DNA of 19,893 bases from Peptococcaceae bacterium (GCA_900756555.1 CAAEKP010000078.1:1-19893), one strand, 5' to 3'; positions 5,796 through 12,698 are shown, counted from the stretch's first letter. Translations and numbers: made by a program. Notes: a model not told the origin generated them from the sequence alone.

Positions 5796-5844
5796 TAATA
5801 CGAAGCGAATTTTTATAATTTTCTAAAAAAGACGATAGAATATA

Positions 5845-5873
5845 TTGACAGATATAAGAACAGTATGTATAAT
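5845..5873 (+). promoter_or_regulatory. veg promoter P1 (perfect consensus)
   Basis: TTGACA, exactly 17 bases, TATAAT: full sigma-A consensus. It is the upstream member of a tandem pair, with the -10 elements 42 bases apart. Confidence 0.85.
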
Positions 5874-5886
5874 AAAAGATTTGAAT

Positions 5887-5915
5887 TTGACAAGAATGTT
5901 TTCATCCTGTATAAT
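5887..5915 (+). promoter_or_regulatory. veg promoter P2 (perfect consensus)
   Basis: TTGACA, 17 bases, TATAAT, again a perfect consensus. Transcription would start near 5922, giving a leader of about 44 bases before the TTG start of veg. Confidence 0.88.
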
Positions 5916-5965
5916 AAGGCTATGTTGTTTTGCATAGTGGTATTGATATAGGGAGGGTGGTACAC

Positions 5966-6241
5966 TTGTCAAGCAAGAAGAACGTCTCCAAACTTCAAGA
6001 AGCGTTGGCGCAGTTTGTCGGGTCTGATGTGAAATTGAAAGCAAACAGTGGCCGTCGCAAATTTATTGAGCGGTCTGGGGTGCTGGAAGGCACATACTCC
6101 AATTTGTTTGTGGTTCGTACTGAGGAAAAATCGGTGGAACGCAAATTGTCGTTCAGTTATGTTGATTTGATTACCGGCAATGTGGTTTTGTTTGTCAATC
6201 GTGACGGGCGAGATTATCGTCTGACGGTAAATCAAAGTTAG
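5966..6241 (+). CDS. veg: Veg protein
   Basis: The protein has 91 residues, near the 86 of Bacillus subtilis Veg. The signature LKANSGRRKFIERSGVLEGTYSNLFVV (residues 24-50) corresponds to [27 protein letters not shown] of Veg, and the C-terminal half FSYVDLITGNVVL matches YSYADILTETVEL. Veg is a small cytosolic protein that stimulates biofilm formation in B. subtilis through inhibition of SinR; its molecular action is otherwise unclear, and it also has a role in spore outgrowth. The start is TTG 5966, with GGGAGGG about 8-9 bases upstream and the protein aligning from the first residue. It is monocistronic between two consensus promoters and a strong terminator. The gene lies near oriC in many Firmicutes, in agreement with parS. 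Confidence 0.92.
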   Translation: MSSKKNVSKLQEALAQFVGSDVKLKANSGRRKFIERSGVLEGTYSNLFVVRTEEKSVERKLSFSYVDLITGNVVLFVNRDGRDYRLTVNQS

Positions 6242-6280
6242 AAAAGTATCAGATTTACAGCCGCGCAGGCTGTGCAGTAG

Positions 6281-6330
6281 AAAGAGATTGTGGCATAAAG
6301 CAGATTACTTTGTGGACAATCTCTTTTTTT
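6281..6330 (+). terminator. Terminator after veg
   Basis: AAAGAGATTGT and ACAATCTCTTT form a perfect 11-bp stem. An inner CATAAAG/CTTTGTG stem extends the rod, and seven or more T residues follow. Confidence 0.9.
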
Positions 6331-6355
6331 GTTTGTAAAAAATTTAAAATTTCTA

Positions 6356-6384
6356 TTGACAAGAATGCCTTTAGGAGTTATTGT
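6356..6384 (+). promoter_or_regulatory. Promoter of the zinc-ribbon/GntR/ABC operon
   Basis: TTGACA, 17 bases, TATTGT. The -35 and the next six bases (TTGACAAGAATG) repeat those of veg P2. It lies about 80 bases upstream of the zinc-ribbon gene. YtrA-type repressors usually bind around such promoters, but I see no clear operator. Confidence 0.6.
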
Positions 6385-6466
6385 ATTAATAGAGTAATAC
6401 AAAAGAATAATAAGACAGGTTGAGTCAAGAGAAAACAGGATATTACACAAGGAGTGATTTCTTTCT

Positions 6467-6670
6467 ATGGAAAAAAAGCAGTATGTATGTCCCAAATGTG
6501 GCTGCAAAGAATATGAGCATGATCAGTTTCAGGCTACAGGCGGCAACTTTGCCAAGCTGTTTGATGTGCAGAACAAAAAATTTATTACCATCAGCTGCAA
6601 AGACTGCGGCTATACAGAATTGTATAAAAACCAGGCAGGCTGGAACATTCTGGACTTCCTGATGGGCTGA
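6467..6670 (+). CDS. Zn-ribbon nucleic-acid-binding protein (YpzJ/DUF2082-like)
   Basis: The protein has 67 residues with two zinc knuckles: CPKC at residues 8-11 and CKDC at 44-47, giving a four-cysteine zinc ribbon. The middle GGNFAKLFDVQNKKFITISC matches the 'predicted nucleic-acid-binding Zn-ribbon' family (COG3478, YpzJ of Bacillus). The biochemical role is unknown; small members are presumed to bind RNA or DNA. The ATG has AAGGAG about 12 bases upstream, a longer spacing than usual here. The GntR gene starts 18 bases after the stop, so it is the first gene of an operon with the repressor and ABC genes. Confidence 0.78.
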   Translation: MEKKQYVCPKCGCKEYEHDQFQATGGNFAKLFDVQNKKFITISCKDCGYTELYKNQAGWNILDFLMG

Positions 6671-6688
6671 TAGAAAGGATGATGCAAG

Positions 6689-7075
6689 ATGGAATTTCAG
6701 TCGAACATCCCAATTTATATACAATTGATGGATATTATAAAAATGCAGATTGTATCCGGCAAGTTAAAGCCGGGCGACAAATTGTCATCGGTGCGGGATT
6801 TGGCCATGGAGTACGGCGTGAACCCCAACACCATGCAAAAGGCACTGGGCGAGCTGGAATGGGAGAAACTTGTTTACACGGTGCGCACCACGGGCCGTTA
6901 TGTAACAGAGGATGAAGAATTGATTCATGGGCTGCGAAAGGAGCTGGCAGAAATGCGAATCAGTGAATTTTTTAGTGAACTGAAAAAGCTGGGATACAGC
7001 AAAGAAGAAATCCGTGGACTGTTGGAAAGCTACATGGAAGGGATGGTTGAAGATGACAGCGTTAGTACAATTTGA
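6689..7075 (+). CDS. GntR-family transcriptional regulator, YtrA subfamily
   Basis: The protein has 128 residues, the short YtrA length. The winged helix-turn-helix spans residues 1-70 (PIYIQLMDIIKMQIVSGKLKPGDKLSSVRDLAMEYGVNPNTMQKALGELE), which matches the GntR signature 'G-x-L-x-P-G-x-x-L-P/S-S-x-R-x-L-A...N-x-x-T-x-x-A'. It is followed by a short helical dimerization tail (about 78-118). YtrA-type regulators repress their own operon encoding ABC transporters, often induced by cell-envelope stress or antibiotics. AAAGGATG lies about 8 bases upstream of ATG. The ABC ATPase gene overlaps the 3' end by 23 bases, so the two are co-transcribed and probably translationally coupled. Confidence 0.9.
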   Translation: MEFQSNIPIYIQLMDIIKMQIVSGKLKPGDKLSSVRDLAMEYGVNPNTMQKALGELEWEKLVYTVRTTGRYVTEDEELIHGLRKELAEMRISEFFSELKKLGYSKEEIRGLLESYMEGMVEDDSVSTI

Positions 7076-7751
7076 GCATGTGACAAAACAATATGGCAGC
7101 AAGAAAGCTCTGGATGATATCAGCTTTACCATTGAGCCGGGCAAAATTTATGGCCTGCTGGGGCCAAACGGCAGCGGCAAGTCCACCACCATTAAGATTA
7201 TTAACGATTTATTGCAGCCCACCTCGGGCACGGTGCTGGTGAACGGCGCTGCGCCGGGCGTAGCCAGCAAGCAGATTATCTCTTATCTGCCGGATCGCAA
7301 TTATCTGAACGACTGGATGAAGGTGGAGGACACTTTTAAGCTGTTCAGCGATTTCTATGCGGACTTCGACCGCCAGCGGGCGGAAGAAATGCTGCGCAGC
7401 CTGAACATTGACGCTAAAGCGCGGCTGAAAACCTTGTCCAAGGGCACGCTGGAAAAAGTGCAGCTGATTTTAATTATGGCTCGCCGCGCTAAATTATATG
7501 TGCTGGACGAACCAATCGCCGGGGTAGACCCTGCCGCCCGTGATTACATCATGCAGACCATTTTGAGCAATTACGGCGAGGACAGCTCCATTTTAATCTC
7601 CACCCATTTGATTACCGATATTGAAAAAATTCTGGACGAGGTGCTGTTTATTCAGAATGGCAAGCTGGTATTGCAGGGTGCTGTGGATGATATTCGTGCC
7701 GAACACGGCAAATCCATTGACGGATTATTCCGGGAGGTGTTCAAATGTTAG
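7053..7751 (+). CDS. ABC transporter ATP-binding protein (YtrB-like)
   Basis: The protein has 232 residues. Walker A is GPNGSGKST (37-45). Walker B is LYVLDEP (148-154), with D-loop AGVDP and switch His185 in ISTHL. The signature is LSKGTLEKVQ (128-137), a degenerate C-loop (LSKG instead of LSGG) that is common in the YtrB/EcsA-type subgroup. The region between Walker A and the signature shows SYLPDRNYL rather than a plain Q-loop glutamine. It powers the permease encoded next, likely exporting or moving a lipid-like or peptide compound. The start ATG 7053 has GGAAGGG about 10 bases upstream inside the GntR gene. The 3' end overlaps the permease by 7 bases. The substrate is unknown. Confidence 0.9.
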   Translation: MTALVQFEHVTKQYGSKKALDDISFTIEPGKIYGLLGPNGSGKSTTIKIINDLLQPTSGTVLVNGAAPGVASKQIISYLPDRNYLNDWMKVEDTFKLFSDFYADFDRQRAEEMLRSLNIDAKARLKTLSKGTLEKVQLILIMARRAKLYVLDEPIAGVDPAARDYIMQTILSNYGEDSSILISTHLITDIEKILDEVLFIQNGKLVLQGAVDDIRAEHGKSIDGLFREVFKC

Positions 7752-8578
7752 GGAAATTATTAAAATATGAGATGAAAGCATCGGCGCGCACCTTACTGCC
7801 GCTGTATCTTGGCACATTGATTGTGGCAGTGATTTGTGCCGTTCAAGCAGCAATGATGGTTGGCACTGGCAATGTGCATGGCGGATGGTGGATTGAGGGG
7901 CCATTGGATAGCGGTGTGATTACAGGCTTTATCTTTTTGCTGTTCTTTGCGTTGTGCGTGGCCATTATGGTACTGACCGCCATGATTGCGATTCAGCGCT
8001 TCAATAAAAGTTTAATCGGGGACGAAGGGTACTTGATGTTCACGCTGCCGGTCACCCATACGCAACTGCTGAACAGCAAGTTAATTGCCAGTTTGCTGTG
8101 GGTTGTTGTTGGCACAATTGTGATGGGGCTGGCCTCTTTGATTATATTTGTGCCAGTGTTTCTGGCAGTGCCGGATATGGATTGGGCTTACTTCTGGAAC
8201 GAGGTGCAGTATATGCTGAGCCAGTACAATCTATTCCCACAGATTGGGTTATCTCTGGTAGCAGGCGTGCTGACGATTGTAGCAATTATTTTGACTGTAT
8301 ATTTGAGCATTATGATTGGTCAGATGGAGCAGTGCAGCAAATATCGTGTGGCGGTATCGGTGGTAATGTTCTTTGTAATTAACTGGCTGTTTAGTTTGAT
8401 TGGCACAAGTGTGTTGAATGTGTTGTCTTTGGATTGGAACAACTATATTGGTAGTTCCGCTGAGTTTGTTGCATTGTACAATCGGATGATGGCCGTTGAT
8501 ATTGCAGGAACGTTGATACAGTGCGCAATCTGCTTTGCCGCTGTTGTGTGGATGATGAAGAAAAAATTGAATCTGTAA
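7745..8578 (+). CDS. ABC-2-type permease subunit
   Basis: The 277-residue hydrophobic protein has about six membrane segments. The first lies at about residues 17-36 after an amphipathic N-terminus (MLGKLLKYEMKASART), typical of ABC-2 permeases such as YtrC/D and EcsB-like proteins. The cytoplasmic loop MIAIQRFNKSLIGDEGYLMFTLPVTHTQLLNSKLI, with the conserved GYLMFTLPV, is characteristic of this permease group. The last segment ends with a basic tail (KKKLNL). It starts with ATG 7745 after GGGAGGTG and overlaps the ATPase stop by 7 bases. It is the last gene of the operon, followed by a terminator. It forms a transporter with the upstream ATPase under the GntR regulator. Confidence 0.88.
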   Translation: MLGKLLKYEMKASARTLLPLYLGTLIVAVICAVQAAMMVGTGNVHGGWWIEGPLDSGVITGFIFLLFFALCVAIMVLTAMIAIQRFNKSLIGDEGYLMFTLPVTHTQLLNSKLIASLLWVVVGTIVMGLASLIIFVPVFLAVPDMDWAYFWNEVQYMLSQYNLFPQIGLSLVAGVLTIVAIILTVYLSIMIGQMEQCSKYRVAVSVVMFFVINWLFSLIGTSVLNVLSLDWNNYIGSSAEFVALYNRMMAVDIAGTLIQCAICFAAVVWMMKKKLNL

Positions 8579-8586
8579 GAACAACT

Positions 8587-8636
8587 GGGACGGTTGGCTT
8601 GTCATCGCGGATGGCAATGGGCAGCCGTCTCTTTTT
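8587..8636 (+). terminator. Terminator after the ABC operon
   Basis: GGGACGGTTG and CAGCCGTCTC form a 10-bp stem with two G-T pairs, followed by five T residues. The loop is long (about 25 bases). Confidence 0.75.
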
Positions 8637-8659
8637 GTGTAGAATTGGCGTGGCAAATA

Positions 8660-8668
8660 TGATATAGT
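8660..8668 (+). promoter_or_regulatory. Extended -10 promoter of ung
   Basis: TGATATAGT (TGn plus TATAGT) lies about 32 bases upstream of the ung ATG. The nearest -35 candidate, TTGGCG at 8645, is only 12 bases away, so the extended -10 is the main support. Confidence 0.5.
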
Positions 8669-8700
8669 AAAGGCAAATCAGTTTTATGGAGGGAATACAC

Positions 8701-9378
8701 ATGGCTGCAATTTTGAAGAACGATTGGGCAGACTATTTGAACGAAGAATTTGAGAAAGATTATTATAAAAAATTACATACTTTTCTGGCGGAAGAATACC
8801 GCACCAAAACTATCTATCCAGATATGTATGACATTTTCAATGCACTGCATTACACCGCCTATAAAGATGTAAAAATCGTCATTCTAGGGCAGGACCCCTA
8901 TCATGGGCCGCGGCAGGCGCATGGCCTGAGCTTTTCTGTGCAGCCGGGCGTAGCCATCCCGCCATCGCTGCTGAATATTTACAAAGAACTGCACGATGAC
9001 CTGGGCTGCTACATCCCCAACAACGGCTACTTAAAATCCTGGGCGGATCAGGGCGTGCTATTGCTGAACACATCTCTGACTGTAATCGCCAGCAAAGCCA
9101 ACTCCCATCAGAAAATTGGCTGGGAAATATTCACCGACCGCGTGATTCAGGTGCTGAACCAGCGTGAAGATCCGGTAATCTTTATCCTGTGGGGCGGCAA
9201 CGCACGCAGTAAGAAAAAATATATCGATACCTCCCGTCATTATATCATTGAATCAGTGCACCCAAGCCCGCTATCCGCATACAACGGTTTCTTTGGCAGC
9301 AAACCATTCAGCCGTGCCAACGCCCTATTAGAGCAGATGGGCAAAACGCCAATCAACTGGCAGATAGAGAATATTTAA
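8701..9378 (+). CDS. ung: Uracil-DNA glycosylase (family 1)
   Basis: The 225-residue protein has the standard UNG length and both defining motifs: GQDPYHG at 63-69 (Asp65 activates the catalytic water) and HPSPLSAYNGFFGS at 187-200 (His187, DNA minor-groove intercalation loop). The uracil-recognition segment LLNTSLTV lies around 121-128. The enzyme removes uracil from DNA in base-excision repair, from misincorporated dUMP or deaminated cytosine. ATG 8701 follows GGAGGG by 7 bases; an in-frame ATG five codons upstream overlaps that ribosome site. It is monocistronic, and the next gene has its own promoter. It looks intact and ordinary. Confidence 0.97.
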   Translation: MAAILKNDWADYLNEEFEKDYYKKLHTFLAEEYRTKTIYPDMYDIFNALHYTAYKDVKIVILGQDPYHGPRQAHGLSFSVQPGVAIPPSLLNIYKELHDDLGCYIPNNGYLKSWADQGVLLLNTSLTVIASKANSHQKIGWEIFTDRVIQVLNQREDPVIFILWGGNARSKKKYIDTSRHYIIESVHPSPLSAYNGFFGSKPFSRANALLEQMGKTPINWQIENI

Positions 9379-9412
9379 GGGTGCTGTTTGCGGTACAGAA
9401 GAAAAAATAGTA

Positions 9413-9446
9413 ACATTAAAACGCACGCGTGCGTTTTAATGTGTGT
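9413..9446. repeat. Left direct repeat with 30-bp perfect palindrome
   Basis: A perfect palindrome spans 9413-9442, centred between 9427 and 9428, core ACGCACGCGTGCGT, flanked by A/T arms. Together with the following TGTGTGT it repeats at 11171-11199 with 27 of 29 bases identical (9418-9446). It lies between ung and the AlbA_2 gene, just upstream of that gene's -10, and may be an operator, a terminator of ung, or an insertion boundary. Confidence 0.8.
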
Positions 9447-9468
9447 AAATAATGCACGAATGTGCTAT

Positions 9469-9474
9469 TATAAT
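9469..9474 (+). promoter_or_regulatory. -10 element of the AlbA_2 gene promoter
   Basis: A perfect TATAAT lies 18 bases before the ATG. The region 17 bases upstream (about 9446-9451) has no consensus -35. The palindrome at 9413-9442 ends just upstream of it, in the right place for an activator or repressor. Confidence 0.45.
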
Positions 9475-9492
9475 AACAAAGAGGTGATTTAT

Positions 9493-11142
9493 ATGGCACA
9501 ACTGGATATTCAGGAAAGTTTAATAGTTGAATTTAAAAGCGATAAAAATTGTTTACCTGATGGAGATATTATTGATGCTGTAGTCGCTTTTGCTAATACA
9601 GATGGTGGTTCTTTGTATTTAGGTGTTGAAGATAATGGTGAGATAACAGGGCTACATAAAAATCATAAGGACATCACGCAACTGATGGCATTTATTGCTA
9701 ATAAAACGGTGCCGCCAGTATCTGTGCGGGCAGAGATTTTAGAGTTAGACAAAGCTGTATTAAAAATTACAGTGCCAAAACGAACTTCTATTGTGGCATC
9801 TTCTAATGGTAAGATACAACGGCGTAGGTTAAAAGCAGATGGTACACCTGAAAATGTTCCAATGTATCCGTATGAAATAACTTCTCGCTTATCTGCTCTG
9901 AGTTTACTGGATTATTCAGCTCAGGCAGTTCCTGATGCAGTGTATAGTGATCTTGATTCAGTAGAGCGAGAACGGCTGCGTAATATAATTCGTTCTTACC
10001 GTGGAGAAGGAACTTTATTGGAATTAAGCGATGAGGAATTGGACAAGGCTCTACAATTTGTGACGATGCAAGAAGGTAAGCTCGTACCTACATTTTGTGG
10101 GATTTTGATGATTGGCAAAAAGGAAGCTCTAAAGCGTCATATGCCAACAGCGGAGGCATCTGTGCAGGTTTTGGTAGGTACGGATATTCGTGTGAATGAA
10201 TCATTTTACCTTCCTGTTCTTGCCGCGTTTGAAAAGATAAACGATACTTTTGTTGCATGGAATGGTAGCGAAGAAATGGAGCAGGGCTTATATCGTATTA
10301 CAATACCGGATTATGACCCAAGGGCATTTAGAGAGGCGTTAGTAAATGCATTTTGCCATCGGGACTATTCTGTGCTGGGGCGTGTGCGCGTGCAAATGAA
10401 CGATGAAGGTATGACGATTACAAACCCAGGTGGTTTTATTGAGGGCATCAATGCCGATAACCTGTTGGATGCAGAACCACATGGACGTAATGTTGTTCTT
10501 GCCGATGCAATGAAGCGGATTGGGTTAGCTGAACGGACAGGACGCGGCATTGACCGAATTTATGAAGGTTCACTGCTTTATGGTCGCCTTCTGCCGGACT
10601 ACAGCCAATCTAGCACAACTAGCGTAAAATTATTTATTCCGAAAGGGCCTACTGATAAGGCGTTTATTCAAATTGTTTCTGCAGAACAACAACGGCTTGG
10701 GCGATCCCTGCCAATTTATTCGTTATTGGTGATGGATGCGTTAAAAGTTTTGCATCGTGCGTCGGTGCATGTTGTGGCGGAATATCTTCGAACCGATGAA
10801 AGCAGAGTTCGTATTGCGCTAGAAACATTAACAAATTCAGGCATTGTTGAAGCAGGTGGAACCGGCAGGGGTAGGTATTATATGTTGGGTTCAAGTTACT
10901 ATCAGGCATCCAACAATGCTACAAGATATGTCAGACATAAGGATATTGATGCTATTCGCTATAGAGAATTGGTATTACAATTAGCAGAACAGCGTGGTGA
11001 AGTGACTCGGAAAGCTGTAGTTGAATTGCTTCATATTACACCATCGCAGGCATATAGGATACTGCAACGTTTACTGAAGGATGGAGAATTAACATTACAA
11101 GGGCGTGGAGCAGGAGCAAAATATATTTGGAAGAAAAAATAG
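9493..11142 (+). CDS. AlbA_2 (Schlafen-like) / HATPase_c_4 putative transcriptional regulator
   Basis: The protein has 549 residues. The N-terminal AlbA_2 domain (about 1-125) shows EFKSD (13-17) and VVAFANTDGGSLYLGVEDNGEITGL (30-54). A central linker is followed by an HATPase_c_4 domain (about 270-395): FREALVNAFCHRDY near 277-290, then NPGGF and AERTGRGIDRIYE. A C-terminal winged-helix region (about 489-549) reads RGEVTRKAVVELLHITPSQAYRILQRLLKDGELTLQGRG. Such proteins are annotated 'ATP-binding protein', 'RecG-related' or 'transcriptional regulator'; real activities are mostly uncharacterized. It probably binds DNA through the wHTH region with ATP-dependent switching. GAGGTG precedes ATG 9493. 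An in-frame upstream extension to 9388 crosses the palindrome and is rejected. It is bracketed by near-identical direct repeats, suggesting acquisition as a cassette. Confidence 0.82.
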   Translation: MAQLDIQESLIVEFKSDKNCLPDGDIIDAVVAFANTDGGSLYLGVEDNGEITGLHKNHKDITQLMAFIANKTVPPVSVRAEILELDKAVLKITVPKRTSIVASSNGKIQRRRLKADGTPENVPMYPYEITSRLSALSLLDYSAQAVPDAVYSDLDSVERERLRNIIRSYRGEGTLLELSDEELDKALQFVTMQEGKLVPTFCGILMIGKKEALKRHMPTAEASVQVLVGTDIRVNESFYLPVLAAFEKINDTFVAWNGSEEMEQGLYRITIPDYDPRAFREALVNAFCHRDYSVLGRVRVQMNDEGMTITNPGGFIEGINADNLLDAEPHGRNVVLADAMKRIGLAERTGRGIDRIYEGSLLYGRLLPDYSQSSTTSVKLFIPKGPTDKAFIQIVSAEQQRLGRSLPIYSLLVMDALKVLHRASVHVVAEYLRTDESRVRIALETLTNSGIVEAGGTGRGRYYMLGSSYYQASNNATRYVRHKDIDAIRYRELVLQLAEQRGEVTRKAVVELLHITPSQAYRILQRLLKDGELTLQGRGAGAKYIWKKK

Positions 11143-11145
11143 CAA

Positions 11146-11199
11146 CAGAAAAACGCACGGCACGTTATAAAAAACGCACGCGTGCGTTTTTCTGTGTGT
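11146..11199. repeat. Right direct repeat and palindrome, terminator-like
   Basis: The copy at 11171-11199 matches 9418-9446 (27 of 29). Its own perfect palindrome is 22 bp (11170-11191). A third arm of the same word at 11146-11159 (CAGAAAAACGCACG) pairs over 14 bp with CGTGCGTTTTTCTG at 11181-11194. The stop codon of the AlbA_2 gene is only 3 bases upstream, so this hairpin with its T-rich end is a likely terminator. Confidence 0.75.
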
Positions 11200-11258
11200 T
11201 TTATTGTGTTTTATCCCCAAAAGGCCATGACCTAAGCATATCAAAATAAGCAAACAAA

Positions 11259-11405
11259 AAAGACAACCCATTTTCTCAAAATTCCGAATTGGGGCGGACA
11301 ACAACACAGTTTGTTCTTACTGAGGTGGACGAAGTCCAAACCGAAGTGAACAAACCAAGTTGATGTCCGAAGCCACTGAGGGATCGAGAAAATAGGGTTG
11401 TCTTT
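11259..11405. repeat. 147-nt inverted-repeat element (6S-like RNA fold or MITE)
   Basis: The ends pair: AAAGACAACCC (11259-11269) with GGGTTGTCTTT (11395-11405), then TTTTCTC with GAGAAAA. After an unpaired central stretch on both sides, CGGACA pairs with TGTCCG, CAAC with GTTG, GTTTGTTC with GAACAAAC, and GGAC with GTCC at the tip. The result is a rod with a central bubble. On the minus strand the 3' end continues into six T residues, like a terminator, and it follows the SDR gene 30 bases after its stop. It may be a non-coding RNA, an elaborate 3' terminator, or a miniature transposable element. Confidence 0.5.
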
Positions 11406-11435
11406 AATTTTACTACCAAAAAGATATGCGTAATG

Positions 11436-12236
11436 TTATGGTCTCAGACCCATGCCGCCTTCTAATGTCAGGGTTTCACCGCTCAGATATTTAAAGTCTG
11501 GGGAGGCCAGCTGCACACAAACGCGGCCAATTTCGGTTTCTACATTGCCGTAGTGACCAGCTGGTGGCATTTTTACATTCTGCTTGAATGCTTCTGGATA
11601 ATCCTGTTCAAATTTTTCTAACTGAGCAGTCCAGGCCAGTGGGCAGATTACGTTAACATTGATACCATCTTTGCCCCATTCGGTAGCAGCTACACGGCTC
11701 ATACCGCGGATGCCTTCTTTGGCTGCGGCGTAAGCAGACTGACCAAAGTTACCGAACAGGCCAGCGCCGGATGCAAAGTTGATTACGGAACCTTTTGTTT
11801 CTTTCAGATATGGATAGCAGGCTTTCATATAATAGAATGCTGCAAACAAACCGGAGTACAGAGCCAGATTAAACTGATCTGTGGTGTGGTCTGCCAATGG
11901 CACGCCAGAAGCAGAAGCCTGAGCGTTGTTAATCAGTACGTCGATACGACCAAATGCGTCGATAGCTTGTTTTACCACATCTGCTACAACGGCTTCGTTG
12001 TCAGCGCCTGCGGAAACATCAGCCTGTACTGGCAGCACTTTGATGCCATACAGCCGTTCCAGTTCTTCTTTGGCATCGGTCAGTTTTTTTACGTTACGAC
12101 CGGTGATTACCAGATTTGCGCCTTCCTTAGCGTAAGCCGTGGCAATGCCGTAGCCGATAGAGCCACAGGTACCATCGCTGAGTACAGCGCGTCCCCCGCC
12201 AGTGATAATTGCTGTTTTACCTGTTAAAAAACCCAT
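11436..12236 (-). CDS. Short-chain dehydrogenase/reductase (SDR)
   Basis: The 266-residue cytosolic NAD(P)-dependent oxidoreductase has a Rossmann fold. The cofactor loop is unusual: TGGGRAVLSDGTCGSIGYGIA (12-32) carries an insertion and ends in S-I-G-Y-G-I-A, like enoyl-ACP reductase FabI, not the classical TGxxxGxG. The catalytic residues are nevertheless classical SDR: Ser156 (NFASGAG), Tyr169 and Lys173 (SAYAAAKEG). The NNAG motif appears as NNAQ (103-106). The C-terminus ends in GETLTLEGGMGLRP, the usual 'D/E-GG' region. The substrate is unknown; carbonyl or alcohol conversion is expected. ATG 12236 has GGAGG 9 bases upstream. It is alone on the minus strand behind a TTGCAT-17-TATACT promoter. 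Confidence 0.88.
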   Translation of the reverse strand: MGFLTGKTAIITGGGRAVLSDGTCGSIGYGIATAYAKEGANLVITGRNVKKLTDAKEELERLYGIKVLPVQADVSAGADNEAVVADVVKQAIDAFGRIDVLINNAQASASGVPLADHTTDQFNLALYSGLFAAFYYMKACYPYLKETKGSVINFASGAGLFGNFGQSAYAAAKEGIRGMSRVAATEWGKDGINVNVICPLAWTAQLEKFEQDYPEAFKQNVKMPPAGHYGNVETEIGRVCVQLASPDFKYLSGETLTLEGGMGLRP

Positions 12237-12302
12237 AAAATCACGCCTCCTAAAAATCACATTGTTTGTGTAAAAACCCCCATCATAAATGATGCTACTT
12301 TT

Positions 12303-12331
12303 AGTATACGCGTTGCAAAAGTCAGATGCAA
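12303..12331 (-). promoter_or_regulatory. Sigma-A promoter of the SDR gene
   Basis: On the minus strand, TTGCAT and TATACT are 17 bases apart. The 5' leader then carries a CATCAT/ATGATG hairpin (12283-12296) right at the expected transcript start, which could stabilise the mRNA. Confidence 0.7.
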
Positions 12332-12413
12332 GAAAAAAATGGATAGCAGGTTATAAAATCCCGATAAGTTGAAAGTTTTTACAATTCATAGTGGATAAAT
12401 AGGGAAAACAAAC

Positions 12414-12450
12414 AAAAAAAGAACTACCACCGCAATGCAGTGATAGTTCC
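12414..12450 (-). terminator. Terminator of the tRNA operon
   Basis: On the minus strand, GAACTATCACTG and CGGTGGTAGTTC pair over 12 positions with a CATTG loop, followed by seven T residues, directly downstream of tRNA-Phe. Confidence 0.88.
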
Positions 12451-12453
12451 TTT

Positions 12454-12529
<76 letters not shown>

Positions 12530-12534
12530 GAATA

Positions 12535-12608
12535 CGACGCAGATGGGAATCGAACCCACGACCTCCAGCGTGACAGGCTGGCATTCTAACCATCTGAACT
12601 ACTGCGCC
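12535..12608 (-). tRNA. tRNA-Asp (GTC)
   Basis: A 74-base cloverleaf without encoded CCA. Acceptor GGCGCAG pairs with CTGCGTC and discriminator G follows; the anticodon loop is CTGTCAC with anticodon GTC. Confidence 0.95.
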
Positions 12609-12618
12609 ATATAAAAAA

Positions 12619-12692
12619 TGACATGTACGGGATTCGAACCCGTGAATGCCAGCGTGAAAGGCTGGTGAGTTAAGCCCCTTCTCCAACATGCC
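12619..12692 (-). tRNA. tRNA-Glu (TTC)
   Basis: A 74-base cloverleaf without encoded CCA. Acceptor GGCATGT pairs with ACATGTC; anticodon stem CCAGC/GCTGG encloses CTTTCAC with anticodon TTC; the T-arm ACGGG/CCCGT is intact. Confidence 0.94.
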
Positions 12693-12698
12693 ATAAAA

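Noticed and set aside
6238..6507. Minus-strand frame between veg and the zinc-ribbon gene
   Set aside because: It covers a terminator and a promoter of the other strand and has no domain or ribosome site.
9388..9492. Longer N-terminus of the AlbA_2 protein
   Set aside because: It would translate the 30-bp palindrome and the -10 region; GAGGTG upstream of 9493 supports the shorter protein.
11095..11307. Small minus-strand frame over the right palindrome
   Set aside because: It is made of repeat and inverted-repeat sequence, with no ribosome site or similarity to known families.
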